Positions 18,031 to 28,391 are shown, counted from the first letter of the stretch. The stretch is 64,000 bases of DNA from Corynebacterium ulceribovis DSM 45146 (GCF_000372445.1 NZ_AQUY01000003.1:62001-126000), one strand, 5' to 3'. Program-made: numbers and translations. The notes: generated by a model not told the origin, from the sequence alone.

Positions 18031-18777
18031 CTAACTGCCAGGGACGTCAAAAATGGTGGGTTCAGCTTCGTCTGTGACTTGGCGGGCCAGTAACAAATCC
18101 ATGGGCGTGGTGACTTTAAACGCCATCGGGTCGCCTGGGACAGTACAAACTTGTTCACCCAGCAGCTCTACTAACGAAGCATCATCGGTAACCGGTAGCC
18201 CCGGTTCGTCAATAAGCAACTGGTACGCGCGCCGCAATAATGGCAGGCGGAAGGCTTGTGGGGTTTGTACCGAGCGCAGGGTGCTGCGGTCTGGGGTGCT
18301 GGTGACTGCTCCGGCGGCATCGACCGTTTTGATGGTGTCGGCGACTGGCAGCACTGGGATAACAGCATCCTGACCGGAGAGCACGGTGCGGACAATGCGG
18401 GCGACCATGCCTGGTGGGGTCAATGCGCGGGCAGCGTCGTGGACGAGAACTACCCCGTCATCGCCGTCGATTGAGTTCAGGCCGCGAAGCACCGAATCGC
18501 AGCGCTCCTGCGCACCGACCACCAGCCGAGGCCGAAAATCGAGCCGACCAGCGTCAAACGCAATGCTGAAGAGCTCTTCCGCGAAGGCCTTCATATCTTC
18601 ACTGACGATGACAGCAACATCGTCGACGACCTGGGAGCGTTGCAGCGCCGCGACGCTCCGCTCAACCAGCGAACGTCCGCGGAGCTGTACATATGCCTTC
18701 GGGATGGGCTCGCCAAGGCGAGTGCCCTGCCCCGCCGCAGCCACCAATGCGGTGACGCGGTTACTTGTCCAAGTCAA
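18031..18777 (-). CDS. ispD: 2-C-methyl-D-erythritol 4-phosphate cytidylyltransferase
   Basis: IspD couples CTP to methylerythritol phosphate. The protein has the nucleotidyltransferase start [13 protein letters not shown] and the [17 protein letters not shown] segment. [13 protein letters not shown] lies near residue 105 and TDDASLVE near 200. No ATG or good GTG precedes the conserved start. The best start is TTG at 18777, inside the last codons of carD, so the two genes overlap by 17 bp. That gives 248 residues. The CarD-IspD-IspF order is typical of actinobacteria. A GCTTNTTGACG copy encodes LLIDE here (18207-18217). Confidence 0.92.
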   Translation of the reverse strand: MTWTSNRVTALVAAAGQGTRLGEPIPKAYVQLRGRSLVERSVAALQRSQVVDDVAVIVSEDMKAFAEELFSIAFDAGRLDFRPRLVVGAQERCDSVLRGLNSIDGDDGVVLVHDAARALTPPGMVARIVRTVLSGQDAVIPVLPVADTIKTVDAAGAVTSTPDRSTLRSVQTPQAFRLPLLRRAYQLLIDEPGLPVTDDASLVELLGEQVCTVPGDPMAFKVTTPMDLLLARQVTDEAEPTIFDVPGS

Positions 18778-19330
18778 CGCTATCGTCTTCGGCAGCGCCG
18801 GCAGCCTTCTCTGCGCGGGCAGCAGCAGCCATCTCTGCGTGGCGTTCAATGGTGGCGTCGACGCGGTCCAAAATGTCCTTCGTCTTCGCTTCGTCGAGGC
18901 CTTCGGCAAGAGCAAGCTCACCGACAAGCACCTGACGTGCCTTAGCCAACATGCGCTTTTCACCGGCAGACAGGCCACGGTCTTGGTCGCGGCGCCACAA
19001 GTCACGGACAACTTCCGCCACCCGGTTCACATCGCCAGATGCCAGACGTTCCTGGTTCGCCTTGTAGCGGCGAGACCAGTTACCGGCTTCTTCTACGTCA
19101 GTCTCCCGCAGCACGGAGAACACCTTGCGCAGGCCTTCTTCACCGACCACGTCACGAACGCCGACGAGTTCAACGTTCTTGGAAGGCACGCGAACCACAA
19201 GGTCCGACTGCAGAATCTGCAGGACCAAGTATTCAACGACTTCACCGCCGAGCTCACGCTCTTCTTTAGCCTGAATCACAGCCGCGCCGTGGTGTGGATA
19301 GACGACGGTTTCGCCAACCTCGAGTTTCAT
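18761..19330 (-). CDS. carD: CarD-family RNA polymerase-binding transcription factor
   Basis: CarD binds the RNA polymerase beta subunit and stabilises open promoter complexes; in mycobacteria it is essential and controls rRNA transcription. The 189-residue protein has the Tudor-like polymerase-interaction domain first ([33 protein letters not shown]). A helical DNA-binding domain follows ([38 protein letters not shown]). The C-terminus is acidic and Ala-rich. It is the first gene of the ispD-ispF-cysS-rlmB cluster. Confidence 0.95.
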   Translation of the reverse strand: MKLEVGETVVYPHHGAAVIQAKEERELGGEVVEYLVLQILQSDLVVRVPSKNVELVGVRDVVGEEGLRKVFSVLRETDVEEAGNWSRRYKANQERLASGDVNRVAEVVRDLWRRDQDRGLSAGEKRMLAKARQVLVGELALAEGLDEAKTKDILDRVDATIERHAEMAAAARAEKAAGAAEDDSVDLDK

Positions 19331-19542
19331 GTGGTGCAGTCCCCTTTCGACGCGCCCATTCTACCAGCCTTCTTAATTGGCCGGGGTGGCGGGCGAATCT
19401 GGCGGTCACCGCGCATGCATTCCCCCGATTTCAGCCCCCACTCGAGTGAATTCAAACCCCAAACTATGTGAAATGCCTTAACGCACACTAGGCTGAGCAC
19501 TTAACAAGAGACTTGCCCGAAAAACTAGATGGAGGACCATCC

Positions 19543-20205
19543 GTGCTGTCCAAGAAGTCGTCCGTGCGTCGCGCAGCCCTGGCCATTGTTGCTGCAAGCT
19601 CCGCAATTGCACTGTCTGCATGCTCCGCAGGCCACATTTCCCAGACCGCAAACCAGGTTCCAGCTGTTGACGGCAGCGCAAACGAACTGACCGACGACAA
19701 GGGAATCATCTCCCCATTGGCAGTCCGCGACGCTCAGGTCATCGTTGACCAGGAGAAGAACGCAGCATCCTTCAAGTTCACCGCAGTGAACCAGGACCGT
19801 TCCGGCGCGGTCTACACCCTCGACTCCGTCAAGGTTGGCGGCAAGGACGTCCAGCTGACCCCTGAAGGCGACGCCAAGAAGGAACTGAAGTTCAACTGCT
19901 CCATCGTCGCTGACTCCCAGGACATGGTGAAGAATTACGCTGAAGGTGTCAAGGACACCACCGCCTGCATCAACTACTTCGCAGCGAAGGCTGACGCCGC
20001 TTCCTTCATCGACCAGAACGGCACCGACGCTGGTCAGACCACCGAAGCTCAGCTGAAGTTCTCCTCTGACAAGGGTCAGGGCCAGGACATCACCATCGAG
20101 GTTGCCATCGTGACCAACCACGGCACCGACGCTGGTGTCACCCACCGTGACGACCACGGCAAGGGCGAAACCGACAACGACCGTTTCCAGAGCAACGACA
20201 AGTAA
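19543..20205 (+). CDS. Secreted lipoprotein of unknown function
   Basis: The start is GTG 19543 with GGAGG 7 bases upstream; a longer open frame starting at 19513 has no ribosome site. The 220-residue product has a lipoprotein signal ending in ALSAC (Cys27). The mature protein is acidic, with a beta-rich look (AQVIVDQEKN, FKFTAVNQDRSGAVYTLDSVKV) and two Cys (FNCSIV, TACIN) that could form a disulfide. It is conserved as an unnamed lipoprotein near radA in corynebacteria, as far as I know. Codon use is that of a well-expressed gene. Function unknown. Confidence 0.75.
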   Translation: MLSKKSSVRRAALAIVAASSAIALSACSAGHISQTANQVPAVDGSANELTDDKGIISPLAVRDAQVIVDQEKNAASFKFTAVNQDRSGAVYTLDSVKVGGKDVQLTPEGDAKKELKFNCSIVADSQDMVKNYAEGVKDTTACINYFAAKADAASFIDQNGTDAGQTTEAQLKFSSDKGQGQDITIEVAIVTNHGTDAGVTHRDDHGKGETDNDRFQSNDK

Positions 20206-20235
20206 ACTGCTCACATAACCTTTCGGGTAAGCGCG

Positions 20236-20262
20236 ACCCGGCCCAAGTGGGCCGGGTTTTTC
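20236..20262 (+). terminator. Rho-independent terminator after the lipoprotein gene
   Basis: A 9-bp perfect stem ACCCGGCCC/GGGCCGGGT with an AAGT loop is followed by TTTTTCG. It ends 20 bp before the radA start, so radA must be transcribed from a promoter inside or upstream of this hairpin or by readthrough. Confidence 0.92.
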
Positions 20263-20281
20263 GCGTCTAAGGTAAGACAAC

Positions 20282-21712
20282 ATGGCGAAGAAACCCCGGA
20301 CCACCTACGTCTGCAGCAGCTGTGGCTGGCAAGGCCCCAAATGGGTCGGCCGCTGCCCCACCTGTGGCGACTGGGGCACCGTCGAAGAGCAACAGCCCGC
20401 CCCGACCACCGTCAGCTTGGTCGCCGGAGGTGCCGCTGCTGCCGGGGTGACGGACTGGACCGCTCGGGCACAGTCCGGTCTCACCCCGAAAACCGCGGCG
20501 GCGCCGATTACCACAATTGACCCGAACCAGACGAAGGTCCTGCCGACCGGCATCGGTGAACTGGACCGAGTGCTGGGCCGCGGCATTGTGCCTGGCTCCG
20601 TTGTGCTGCTCGCTGGTGAACCGGGCGTGGGTAAGTCGACGCTGCTGCTGGAAGTGGCGGCGCGCTGGGCACAGCAGCCCGCAGGCGACAATGGCAATCG
20701 CACCGCGTTGTATGTCACCGCGGAAGAGTCCGCTGGCCAAGTGCGGCTGCGCGCCGACCGCACCGGGGCGCTGGTAGAAACGCTGTACCTCGCAGCTGAA
20801 TCCGACCTAGACACGGTCTTCGGGCATGTTGCCCAGCTGCAGCCAAGCCTGCTGGTGGTCGACTCGGTGCAAACCATGCAAGCCACTGGCGTCGATGGCG
20901 CTCCCGGTGGTGTCGCCCAAACCCGAGCAGTCACCGCAGCGCTGACCTCGCTGGCTAAAGCCACGGGTATTGCGGTGTTGCTGGTTGGTCACGTCACCAA
21001 GGACGGCAATGTTGCCGGTCCCCGCGTGCTGGAGCACCTTGTTGACGTTGTCCTGCATTTCGAAGGCGACCGCCACTCTGGCTTGCGGATGGTCCGCGGC
21101 GTGAAAAACCGCTTCGGCGCCACCGATGAAGTCGGTTGCTTTGAGCAAACCGCCGATGGCATTGCTGAAGTTCCGGATCCAACGGGACTGTTTCTGCACC
21201 ACCGCACCGATCCGGTTCCCGGCACAGCAGTGACGGTGCTGATGGATGGTCGCCGCCCGCTGCTCGCTGAAATCCAGGGCCTGGCGGTGCCCGTCGACAT
21301 GCATAATCCGAGGCGTGTGGTGTCTGGCGCCGATAGCCAGCGGGTGCCCATGATCACGGCGGTGCTCGCTCAGCGAGCTGGAGTAAACCTGACCAAACAC
21401 GAAATTTATGTTGCCACCGTTGGCGGTATGAAAGTGTCTGAGCCTGCGTCGGACCTGGCAGTTGCGGTTGCCTTGGCTTCGTCAATAAGCAATCGGGCCA
21501 CGTCTAGCGGGCTTGTGGTGCTTGGCGAAGTGGGACTGGCCGGGGAGATTCGGCGGGTGCCGAACCTGGGACGCAGGCTGCAGGAAGCGCAGCGGATGGG
21601 TTTTACCCGCGCGGTTATTCCAAAGGGGAACACGGAAAAGGCGCCGAAGGGAATGCAGGTGGTGCGCGCATCGACACTGGCCGAGGCGTTACGGGCTGCG
21701 GAAACCGCGTAG
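20282..21712 (+). CDS. radA: DNA repair protein RadA/Sms
   Basis: RadA is a RecA-related DnaB-type helicase that extends D-loops in recombination and repair. The 476-residue protein has the N-terminal zinc finger YVCSSCGW…RCPTCGDWGT. Walker A is GEPGVGKST near residue 115, Walker B lies in LLVVDSVQ near 195, and the RadA KNRFG motif is at VKNRFGATDE near 277. A Lon-like C-terminal domain completes it. disA follows 80 bp downstream, the standard actinobacterial and Bacillus pairing. One GCTTNTTGACG copy (21480-21490) is antisense to the frame. Confidence 0.97.
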   Translation: MAKKPRTTYVCSSCGWQGPKWVGRCPTCGDWGTVEEQQPAPTTVSLVAGGAAAAGVTDWTARAQSGLTPKTAAAPITTIDPNQTKVLPTGIGELDRVLGRGIVPGSVVLLAGEPGVGKSTLLLEVAARWAQQPAGDNGNRTALYVTAEESAGQVRLRADRTGALVETLYLAAESDLDTVFGHVAQLQPSLLVVDSVQTMQATGVDGAPGGVAQTRAVTAALTSLAKATGIAVLLVGHVTKDGNVAGPRVLEHLVDVVLHFEGDRHSGLRMVRGVKNRFGATDEVGCFEQTADGIAEVPDPTGLFLHHRTDPVPGTAVTVLMDGRRPLLAEIQGLAVPVDMHNPRRVVSGADSQRVPMITAVLAQRAGVNLTKHEIYVATVGGMKVSEPASDLAVAVALASSISNRATSSGLVVLGEVGLAGEIRRVPNLGRRLQEAQRMGFTRAVIPKGNTEKAPKGMQVVRASTLAEALRAAETA

Positions 21713-21791
21713 TGGCACGCGGCGCAGTGGCTTAGTGCGTAGTGGTTTAGCGTTGAAAGGTCGTGTCTGAACGTCGGGCTAAGCTAGTTGT

Positions 21792-22889
21792 GTGACTGAA
21801 TCGACAGCAACATCCACCACCGCAACTACTGCCGCTGGGCAGGCACGTTCCATGCGCGCTGCCCTGGAACGGCTCGCCCCCGGCACCCCACTCCGCGACG
21901 GACTGGACCGTATTTTGCGCGGCCGCACCGGTGCGCTGATTGTGATTGGGCACGGCGAAGCGGTGCAGGAAATCTGCGACGGCGGTTTCGAACTCGATTC
22001 ACCGTTCACCCCGACCCGGCTGCGCGAACTCTGCAAAATGGATGGCGCTGTGGTGCTGTCGGCGGATGGTAGCCGAATTCGGCGGGCCAATGTGCAACTG
22101 ATGCCGGATTCCGCACTGCCGACGGAAGAATCAGGTACGCGGCACCGGTCCGCGGAGCGAGCTGCGTTGCAAACCGGGATGCCCGTGATTGCGGTCAGCC
22201 AGTCGATGAACATTATTACTGTTTACGCAGCTGGGGAACGCCATTTGCTGCGCAGTTCCAGCGAGTTGCTGTCGCGCGCCAACCAGCTGCTGAATACCGC
22301 CGAACGCTACCGCGAACGCCTGGATTCGGACCTGGATGCGCTGGACTTTTCCGAAATTGGTGACTTCGCGGCGGTCTCCGACATCATTAGCGCGCTGCAG
22401 GATGTGGAGCGGCTCCGGCGAGTGGCGGCAGCCATTGAAAACGATGTGGTCGAGCTCGGCTCTGATGGGCACCAGTTGGATTTGCAGCTGCAGGAAATTA
22501 CTGGCGATACGCAGGCGATTCGGCGGCTGCTGGTGGCTGATTACCTGGTGTCGGCTTCGGGGTTGCCAACCACGGAGGACATTAATGCGGCGCTGGAATC
22601 GCTCCGTGCGCTATCCGATCCGGCGTTGCTGAAGCAGCAGGAAGTTGCCACGATTCTGGGCTTCCCATCCGACCAAGAAGCCTTGGCCGCGAAGGTGACA
22701 CCGCGCGGTTACCGAGTACTGTCCCGCATCCCGCGCCTGCAGTTCGCGCTGATGAGCACCATCATCAGCAATTTTGTTACCTTGCCATCGCTGCTACGTG
22801 CCACCACCGAAGAGCTCGCGGAAGTAGAGACCGTCGGCCCGCTGTGGGCGAAGCATATCCGCTCTGGGCTGGACCGCCTCGCAGAATAG
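21792..22889 (+). CDS. disA: DNA integrity scanning protein, diadenylate cyclase DisA
   Basis: DisA joins two ATP into cyclic di-AMP and slows when bound to branched DNA. The 365-residue protein starts at GTG 21792. The cyclase domain has the DGA motif at residues 84-86 and the RHR motif at 117-119 (GTRHRSAERAA). A helical spine follows, and a C-terminal helix-hairpin-helix domain (EVETVGPLWAKHIRSG) binds DNA. RadA inhibits DisA in other bacteria, so the neighbouring gene is functionally linked. Confidence 0.96.
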   Translation: MTESTATSTTATTAAGQARSMRAALERLAPGTPLRDGLDRILRGRTGALIVIGHGEAVQEICDGGFELDSPFTPTRLRELCKMDGAVVLSADGSRIRRANVQLMPDSALPTEESGTRHRSAERAALQTGMPVIAVSQSMNIITVYAAGERHLLRSSSELLSRANQLLNTAERYRERLDSDLDALDFSEIGDFAAVSDIISALQDVERLRRVAAAIENDVVELGSDGHQLDLQLQEITGDTQAIRRLLVADYLVSASGLPTTEDINAALESLRALSDPALLKQQEVATILGFPSDQEALAAKVTPRGYRVLSRIPRLQFALMSTIISNFVTLPSLLRATTEELAEVETVGPLWAKHIRSGLDRLAE

Positions 22890-22919
22890 CGCCGCCGTCG
22901 GCACCGCCCGGAGCAGCAG

Positions 22920-23615
22920 CTACCCCAGGTTGAAGGTGTGCGCCTCGGAGGCGTTTTCGCCAATCAGGCCATGCAGGAAGTATGGGCCCGGCTTAGCTTC
23001 CGGACGCTCCGCCGCAGTGCACTTATCCGGCTCGGAAGTCCGCCGCGACCACACCGCTTCGTAAGACTTTTCCTTACCCGCTTCAAAAGTTTCCTGACCA
23101 ACGCCAACCGACTCGTGGCAGTCCACATCGGACCACACACGCTGGTTATTCGCCAGGCTAAACACCTCAAACCGCAGCTGGTTTTCATCGAGGTCAATTT
23201 CGCAGTCCGCCTGCGTCGGATTCTTCACTGTGATGTACAGCTTCGGCTGCACCCCCGGTCCAAACGTCACCCGGTCCGAACTTGCGACAATCTCCAGGTC
23301 CGCCAGCTCACACGTCTTCTTCGCCTTCGCTTCTTCCGACTCAGAAGCCTTCGTCGACGTGGACTCCGATGGTTTCGGTTCCTTGGATTCTTCCGGTTTT
23401 TCGCTTGGTGACGTCGTGGCGTCCCCCGAGCCTTCCGACTGGCTCGTGGTCATTTCGCTGGTTTCGGCGGCATCATTGCTGCCGACTGCAGACACGATGG
23501 TCTTCGTCAGCCAGGCGACAAACAGAATCAGGACAATGACGATGACCAGCGCGGCGATTCGCCGCCGCCGGTAAACCTCCGGGGGCAGGGGGCGGTTGCT
23601 GCTGGTGTTACTCAC
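22920..23615 (-). CDS. Membrane-anchored protein of unknown function
   Basis: The 231-residue product (GTG start) has a short basic cytoplasmic start (YRRRR), one membrane helix at about residues 20-44, and a Ser/Glu/Lys/Pro-rich linker to about 100. An outside domain with four Cys residues follows (CELADLEI, ADCEIDLDENQLRFEVFS, DVDCHESV, DKCTAAERP). The outer part resembles small immunoglobulin-like DUF4232-type domains, but I cannot assign it. In related genomes an unnamed membrane protein gene also lies between disA and the carbonic anhydrase gene. It converges on disA with 30 bp between the stops. Confidence 0.65.
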   Translation of the reverse strand: MSNTSSNRPLPPEVYRRRRIAALVIVIVLILFVAWLTKTIVSAVGSNDAAETSEMTTSQSEGSGDATTSPSEKPEESKEPKPSESTSTKASESEEAKAKKTCELADLEIVASSDRVTFGPGVQPKLYITVKNPTQADCEIDLDENQLRFEVFSLANNQRVWSDVDCHESVGVGQETFEAGKEKSYEAVWSRRTSEPDKCTAAERPEAKPGPYFLHGLIGENASEAHTFNLG

Positions 23616-23665
23616 GCCAAATAGCTTATGTCACCTGGCCCGGTTGCGAGCCAAGGCACACCGGA

Positions 23666-24322
23666 CTAGTCCAGCCCGAGTTTGACTACCGGTTCCGCCA
23701 TTCCGTCAACAAGCCGATACCGCATACCGGCAAGCCCCAAGGTGCCATCCTGGATACCCGCCTGGATTTCTGGGGAACGCTCCAGCACATGCTCCACAAT
23801 CTCGCGGACGTGCCGCTTCTCAAACGCATCCGAGCCGAATTCGTTATTGCGCTTGGCCGCCAGCAGCGACGGAGTGACCTTCTCCACCAGCACCAACTGG
23901 AACCCGCCCGGCAGTTCCCCACCATCGAGCGCATTCTGCGCAGCCTTCACCGCGCCGCAGCTTTCGTGGCCAAGCACCACAACCATGTTCACCTTCAGGC
24001 TGACAACCGCGAACTCTAGGCTCGCCAGCACCGACAAGTCAGTGATGTGACCGGCGGTGCGGATAACGAAAATGTCGCCGAGGCCTTGGTCGAAGATGAG
24101 CTCGACCGGCACGCGGGAGTCGGAGCAAGCCAGCACCACGGTGTGCGGTTTTTGGCCGGCGGTCAGCTCGAGTCGGCGCTGAGCATCCTGGTGCGGGTGG
24201 ATGGATTCGCCGACCATGAATCGGCGGTTACCGTCATGGAGCGCCTGCCACGTTTCGGCTGGGGTTGTTGGCCGAATGTGACTTGGATTAGCGGTTTCTT
24301 CCGGACTGGATGATTGAGCCAT
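23666..24322 (-). CDS. Beta-class carbonic anhydrase
   Basis: The enzyme interconverts CO2 and bicarbonate, supplying carboxylases at normal air. The 218-residue protein has the zinc site Cys66 and Asp68-Arg70 in ACSDSRVPVE, then His119 and Cys122 in LGHESCGAVKAA, which define the beta class. It is divergent from mutY, as in M. tuberculosis (canB next to mutY). One GCTTNTTGACG copy encodes LVDG (23704-23714). Confidence 0.95.
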   Translation of the reverse strand: MAQSSSPEETANPSHIRPTTPAETWQALHDGNRRFMVGESIHPHQDAQRRLELTAGQKPHTVVLACSDSRVPVELIFDQGLGDIFVIRTAGHITDLSVLASLEFAVVSLKVNMVVVLGHESCGAVKAAQNALDGGELPGGFQLVLVEKVTPSLLAAKRNNEFGSDAFEKRHVREIVEHVLERSPEIQAGIQDGTLGLAGMRYRLVDGMAEPVVKLGLD

Positions 24323-24372
24323 ACTTTCTATTTTGGTACCTCAAACAACATTTTGGGTAATCTGCAAGGAAA

Positions 24373-25287
24373 ATGTCTGAAATCTCTGCCCATGAACGCG
24401 ACGCCGCCGACGCGATCGCCACTCGCCTGCCCGCCTGGTTTGCGCAGGTCACCCGCCCATTGCCGTGGCGCACACCCGACTGTTCCGCCTGGGGCGTGCT
24501 CGTGAGCGAAGTGATGAGCCAGCAGACGCCGGTCACCCGAGTCGCGCCGCAATGGGTGGCGTGGATGGAACGCTGGCCGACCCCCGCCGACTTAGCGGCG
24601 GCGTCACCGGCGGAGGTGCTGCGGGCCTGGGACCGGTTGGGATATCCGCGGCGAGCCCTGCGGCTGCAAGAGGCGGCGGCGGTTATTGCGGCGCAGCACG
24701 ACAATGTGGTGCCCACGGATGTGGATGCGTTGTTGGCGCTGCCCGGAATTGGTGACTACACCGCGCGGGCAGTGGCGTGCTTTGCGTACGGGCAGCGGGT
24801 GCCGGTGGTGGATACGAATGTGCGGCGGGTGCGCACGCGCCTGATTGCCGGGGAGTTTTTGCAGCCTGCGGCGAAGAAGCGGGATTTGGCGGATGTGGAG
24901 CGGCTGCTGCCTGCGGATCCGGCGCTGGCGGCGACCGTGTCGATTGCGTTGATGGAGCTGGGGTCGCTGGTGTGCACGGCGCGGGCGCCACGGTGCGACG
25001 ATTGTCCGCTGCAGGATGTGTGCGCGTGGCAGTTGGCAGGCTGTCCGCAGCCGTCGGAGGCGGAGTTGGCGTCGGCGAAGCGGCGGGTGCAGAAGTTCGC
25101 GGGCACCGACCGGCAGGTCCGCGGCCTGCTCATGGCGGTACTGCGCGAGGCCGACTCCCCCGTCGAGCAGCAGGTACTAGACGCCGTGTGGGAGGACGCC
25201 CCGCAGCGTTCCCGGGCGCTGCATTCGCTACTTATTGACGGATTGGCGGAGCAAGACTCGGAAGGCCGCTTTCATCTGCCGCAGTAA
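24373..25287 (+). CDS. mutY: A/G-specific adenine glycosylase MutY
   Basis: MutY removes adenine mispaired with 8-oxoguanine. The 304-residue protein has catalytic Glu46 in VSEVMSQQT and the helix-hairpin-helix LPGIGDYTARAV near 121. The catalytic Asp is in PVVDTNVRRVRTR, and the four-Cys iron-sulfur loop spans CTARAPRCDDCPLQDVC. The C-terminal 8-oxoG-recognition NUDIX-like domain of E. coli MutY is missing, which is the usual state in actinobacterial MutY. The start ATG lies close behind AAGGA. Confidence 0.95.
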   Translation: MSEISAHERDAADAIATRLPAWFAQVTRPLPWRTPDCSAWGVLVSEVMSQQTPVTRVAPQWVAWMERWPTPADLAAASPAEVLRAWDRLGYPRRALRLQEAAAVIAAQHDNVVPTDVDALLALPGIGDYTARAVACFAYGQRVPVVDTNVRRVRTRLIAGEFLQPAAKKRDLADVERLLPADPALAATVSIALMELGSLVCTARAPRCDDCPLQDVCAWQLAGCPQPSEAELASAKRRVQKFAGTDRQVRGLLMAVLREADSPVEQQVLDAVWEDAPQRSRALHSLLIDGLAEQDSEGRFHLPQ

Positions 25288-25300
25288 TTGGCAGCACGGG

Positions 25301-25471
25301 TTACTTCCAGCGGCCGCGGAAAGTCAGGCCACCGGGTAGATTCACCCAGACACCGCCGCGACTGTTAAACGTGACTGGTCCAACGCGAGTGGAGCCAGAG
25401 ACTCCGGACTTAGAGACGTTCAGCCAAGAGTTTTTGCCGAGCTTCTTGCGTTCGCGGTATGTAATGCCCAT
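25301..25471 (-). CDS. DUF4236-like small protein, 56 residues
   Basis: An open frame of 57 codons from ATG 25471 to TAA 25301. The translation opens MGITYRERKKLGKNSW and continues with LNVSKSGVSGSTRVGP, then a Gly-rich strand region ending in FRGRWK. The KLG…LNVSKSGVS pattern is the hallmark of DUF4236 proteins, whose function is unknown. No ribosome site is visible; TAGACT 7 bp before the ATG would fit a leaderless transcript. It sits between the clpC terminator and the mutY stop, converging on mutY. It is easily missed because of its size. Confidence 0.7.
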   Translation of the reverse strand: MGITYRERKKLGKNSWLNVSKSGVSGSTRVGPVTFNSRGGVWVNLPGGLTFRGRWK

Positions 25472-25510
25472 AGCTATAAGTCTAGCCGCCCATCCCCGTC
25501 AAAAGGCGAA

Positions 25511-25542
25511 AGCGGGCAGCTAGCCGAAGCTAACTGCCCGCT
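25511..25542 (-). terminator. Rho-independent terminator after clpC
   Basis: On the minus strand AGCGGGCAG and CTGCCCGCT form the outer stem, with an inner TTAGC/GCTAG arm around a TTCG loop, followed by TTTCGCCTTTT. The hairpin is nearly identical in sequence to the one after phoX (34105-34141). Confidence 0.9.
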
Positions 25543-25580
25543 CACAGGGCGTAACTAAGCGCTAGGCCCGAGCACTAGGC

Positions 25581-28238
25581 TTAAGCGCGCTGACCGGCGC
25601 CGCCACCGGAGCCCGGAACTGGGCTGCTGGTCACGTTGCGAGCTTCAGCGATTGGGTCGCTGGTTGCAGCTTCCTTCGCCTTCTGCTTCGCTTCGGCCAT
25701 CTTCCGGTCGTCTTCTTCAGTCTTGGCACGGGCCGCGAAAACGAACTTCGCGTCCTTGGTGTTGTCGCCACCGTCCCAGTTCTCAACATCGACTTGGACG
25801 ATTTCGCCGGCACCGAACTCGCCGTACAGAATCTTCTCCGACAGCTGGTCTTCGATTTCGCGCTGAATAGCACGACGCAATGGACGTGCACCCAGTACTG
25901 GGTCGAAACCACGCTTAGCCAGCAGGTTTTTCGCCTGTTCGGAGACTTCCAGACCCATGTCCTTGACGGCCAGCTGGTTGGAGACGCGGTCCAGCATCAG
26001 GTCAACCATCTGAACAATCTGCTGCTGGTTCAGCTGCTTGAACACGACGATCTCGTCGATACGGTTCAAGAATTCTGGTCGGAAGTGCTTCTTCAGCTCA
26101 TCGTCGACCTTGTCCTTCATCCGCTGGTACTGGCCTTCTTCGTCCATCTCGCCGACACCGGAGAAGCCCAAGCCCACAGCCTTGGAAATATTCTTCGTGC
26201 CCAGGTTCGAGGTGAAAATCAAGATGGTGTTCTTGAAGTCCACCGCGCGACCCTGCGAGTCAGTCAAGCGACCTTCTTCCAGGACCTGCAGCAGCGTGTT
26301 GTAAATCTCCTTGTGAGCCTTCTCGATTTCGTCAAAAAGCACAATGGAGAATGGCTTACGGCGAACCTTTTCGGTCAGCTGGCCACCTTCTTCGTAGCCA
26401 ACGTATCCCGGAGGGGCACCGAACAGACGCGACGCGGTGAAGCGGTCGTGGTACTCACCCATATCGATCTGGATGAGGGCATCTTCGTCACCGAAGAGGA
26501 ACTCAGCCAGAGCCTTCGACAGCTCGGTCTTACCGACACCGGATGGGCCAGCGAAGATGAAGGAACCAGCTGGGCGCTTCGGGTCCTTCAGGCCAGCGCG
26601 GGTACGACGAATCGCACGGGAAACAGCCTTCACGGCGTCGTCCTGGCCGATGATGCGCTTGTGCAGCTCATCTTCCATCCGTAGCAGTCGCTCGGACTCT
26701 TCCTCGGTCAGCTTGAACACTGGGATACCGGTCCAGGTGCCCAGCACCTCGGCAATCTGCTCTTCGTCGACCTCAGCAACCGCATCCAGGTCACCGGCGC
26801 GCCACTGCTTTTCCTTCTCCGCCCGCTCCTCAGTGAGCTTGCGTTCGGTATCGCGCAGGCCAGCAGCCTTTTCAAAGTCCTGGTTGTCGATAGCGGCTTC
26901 CTTCTCGCGGCGAACTTCCGCGATCTGGTCGTCAACTTCGCGCAGCTCAGGTGGCGCAGTCATCCGCTTAATGCGCATCCGCGCGCCCGCTTCGTCAATC
27001 AGGTCAACTGCCTTATCTGGCAAGAAACGGTCATTGATGTAGCGGGAAGACAGGTGCGCTGCCGCAGCCAACGCCGCATCGGTGATGGACACGCGGTGGT
27101 GCGCTTCGTACTTGTCGCGCAGACCCTTCAGAATCTCGATGGAATCTTCCACCGACGGCTCCGGCACATTCACCGGCTGGAAACGACGCTCCAGCGCCGC
27201 ATCCTTTTCAATGTGCTTGCGGTATTCCTCAATGGTGGTGGCACCAATGGTCTGCAATTCACCACGAGCCAGCTTCGGCTTCAGCAGCGACGCAGCGTCA
27301 ATCGCACCTTCGGCGGCACCAGCGCCGACCAGAGTGTGAATCTCGTCAATAAACAGGATGATGTCGCCGCGCTGGTTAATCTCCTTCAGCACCTTCTTCA
27401 GGCGCTCTTCGAAGTCACCACGGTAGCGCGAGCCAGCAACCAGGGAACCCAGGTCCAGCGAGTACAGCTGCTTATCCTTCAGGGTCTCCGGCACATTGCC
27501 GTTGACGATATCCTGCGCCAAGCCCTCAACAACCGCGGTCTTACCGACACCTGGCTCACCGATGAGCACAGGGTTGTTCTTGGTGCGGCGGGACAGCACC
27601 TGCATAATCCGCTCGATTTCCTTCTCACGGCCCACCACTGGGTCCAGCTTGCCGTCGCGGGCAGCTTGGGTCAGGTTACGTCCGAACTGGTCCAGGACCA
27701 GCGAGTTGGAACGTTCGTTGCCTTCAGCGACACGCGGGCCGGAGGTTGCCCCCACGGTGCGCTTTTCGCTGCCGGTCTGGCCGGTTTCTGCTTCAGGGCC
27801 TTCGTAGCCGGACAGCAGCTGGATAACTTGCTGGCGCACCCGCGGCAGGTCCGCACCCAGCTTCACCAGCACCTGTGCGGCGACGCCTTCACCTTCGCGG
27901 ATGAGGCCGAGCAGAATGTGCTCGGTGCCAATATACTTGTGGCCCAGCTGGAGCGCTTCGCGTAGGGAGTATTCCAGCACCTTCTTGGCGCGTGGGGTAA
28001 ATGGAATATGGCCTGATGGTGGCTGTGCGCCTTTACCAATCAGCTCTTCCACTTCCGAGCGCACTGCGTCGAGCGAAATACCCATCGATTCTAGGGCTTT
28101 CGCTGCGACACCTTCGCCTTCGTGAATCAGGCCGAGCAGGATGTGCTCAGTGCCGATGTAGTTGTGGTTAAGCGACCTAGCTTCATCCTGAGCCAGGACA
28201 ATAACGCGACGTGCGCGGTCCGTAAACCGTTCGAACAT
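25581..28238 (-). CDS. clpC: ATP-dependent Clp protease ATP-binding subunit ClpC
   Basis: ClpC unfolds proteins and feeds them to ClpP. The start at 28238 follows GAGGG and gives the family N-terminus [11 protein letters not shown]; the 885-residue length is typical. Order: two N-terminal Clp repeats (residues 1-145), AAA1 with Walker A GEPGVGKT near 215, a UVR-containing middle domain near 420-460, and AAA2 with GPSGVGKT near 560. The C-terminal D2-small domain follows. It sits between mutY and lysS, as in M. tuberculosis clpC1. In C. glutamicum it is controlled by ClgR; I could not find a convincing ClgR site. A GCTTNTTGACG copy encodes the conserved LFDEIEKA (26330-26340). Confidence 0.97.
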   Translation of the reverse strand: MFERFTDRARRVIVLAQDEARSLNHNYIGTEHILLGLIHEGEGVAAKALESMGISLDAVRSEVEELIGKGAQPPSGHIPFTPRAKKVLEYSLREALQLGHKYIGTEHILLGLIREGEGVAAQVLVKLGADLPRVRQQVIQLLSGYEGPEAETGQTGSEKRTVGATSGPRVAEGNERSNSLVLDQFGRNLTQAARDGKLDPVVGREKEIERIMQVLSRRTKNNPVLIGEPGVGKTAVVEGLAQDIVNGNVPETLKDKQLYSLDLGSLVAGSRYRGDFEERLKKVLKEINQRGDIILFIDEIHTLVGAGAAEGAIDAASLLKPKLARGELQTIGATTIEEYRKHIEKDAALERRFQPVNVPEPSVEDSIEILKGLRDKYEAHHRVSITDAALAAAAHLSSRYINDRFLPDKAVDLIDEAGARMRIKRMTAPPELREVDDQIAEVRREKEAAIDNQDFEKAAGLRDTERKLTEERAEKEKQWRAGDLDAVAEVDEEQIAEVLGTWTGIPVFKLTEEESERLLRMEDELHKRIIGQDDAVKAVSRAIRRTRAGLKDPKRPAGSFIFAGPSGVGKTELSKALAEFLFGDEDALIQIDMGEYHDRFTASRLFGAPPGYVGYEEGGQLTEKVRRKPFSIVLFDEIEKAHKEIYNTLLQVLEEGRLTDSQGRAVDFKNTILIFTSNLGTKNISKAVGLGFSGVGEMDEEGQYQRMKDKVDDELKKHFRPEFLNRIDEIVVFKQLNQQQIVQMVDLMLDRVSNQLAVKDMGLEVSEQAKNLLAKRGFDPVLGARPLRRAIQREIEDQLSEKILYGEFGAGEIVQVDVENWDGGDNTKDAKFVFAARAKTEEDDRKMAEAKQKAKEAATSDPIAEARNVTSSPVPGSGGGAGQRA

Positions 28239-28391
28239 CTTTCCCTCAACTTTCTTTTGTGGCCGCTTCCATGGTGAACCTATTTGGCGGATTGCCCACC
28301 GAGAGTTTCGCCACGAATCTTCATTAAGGGTAACGCGGCTCGGCGTACAGACCATCCCTGTTCCTGTACGCCAGCAGCGAACAAACCTGTT

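Noticed and set aside
28239..28391. ClgR operator upstream of clpC
   Set aside because: A CGC…GCG word is present near 28333, but the spacing is one base too long for the known site.
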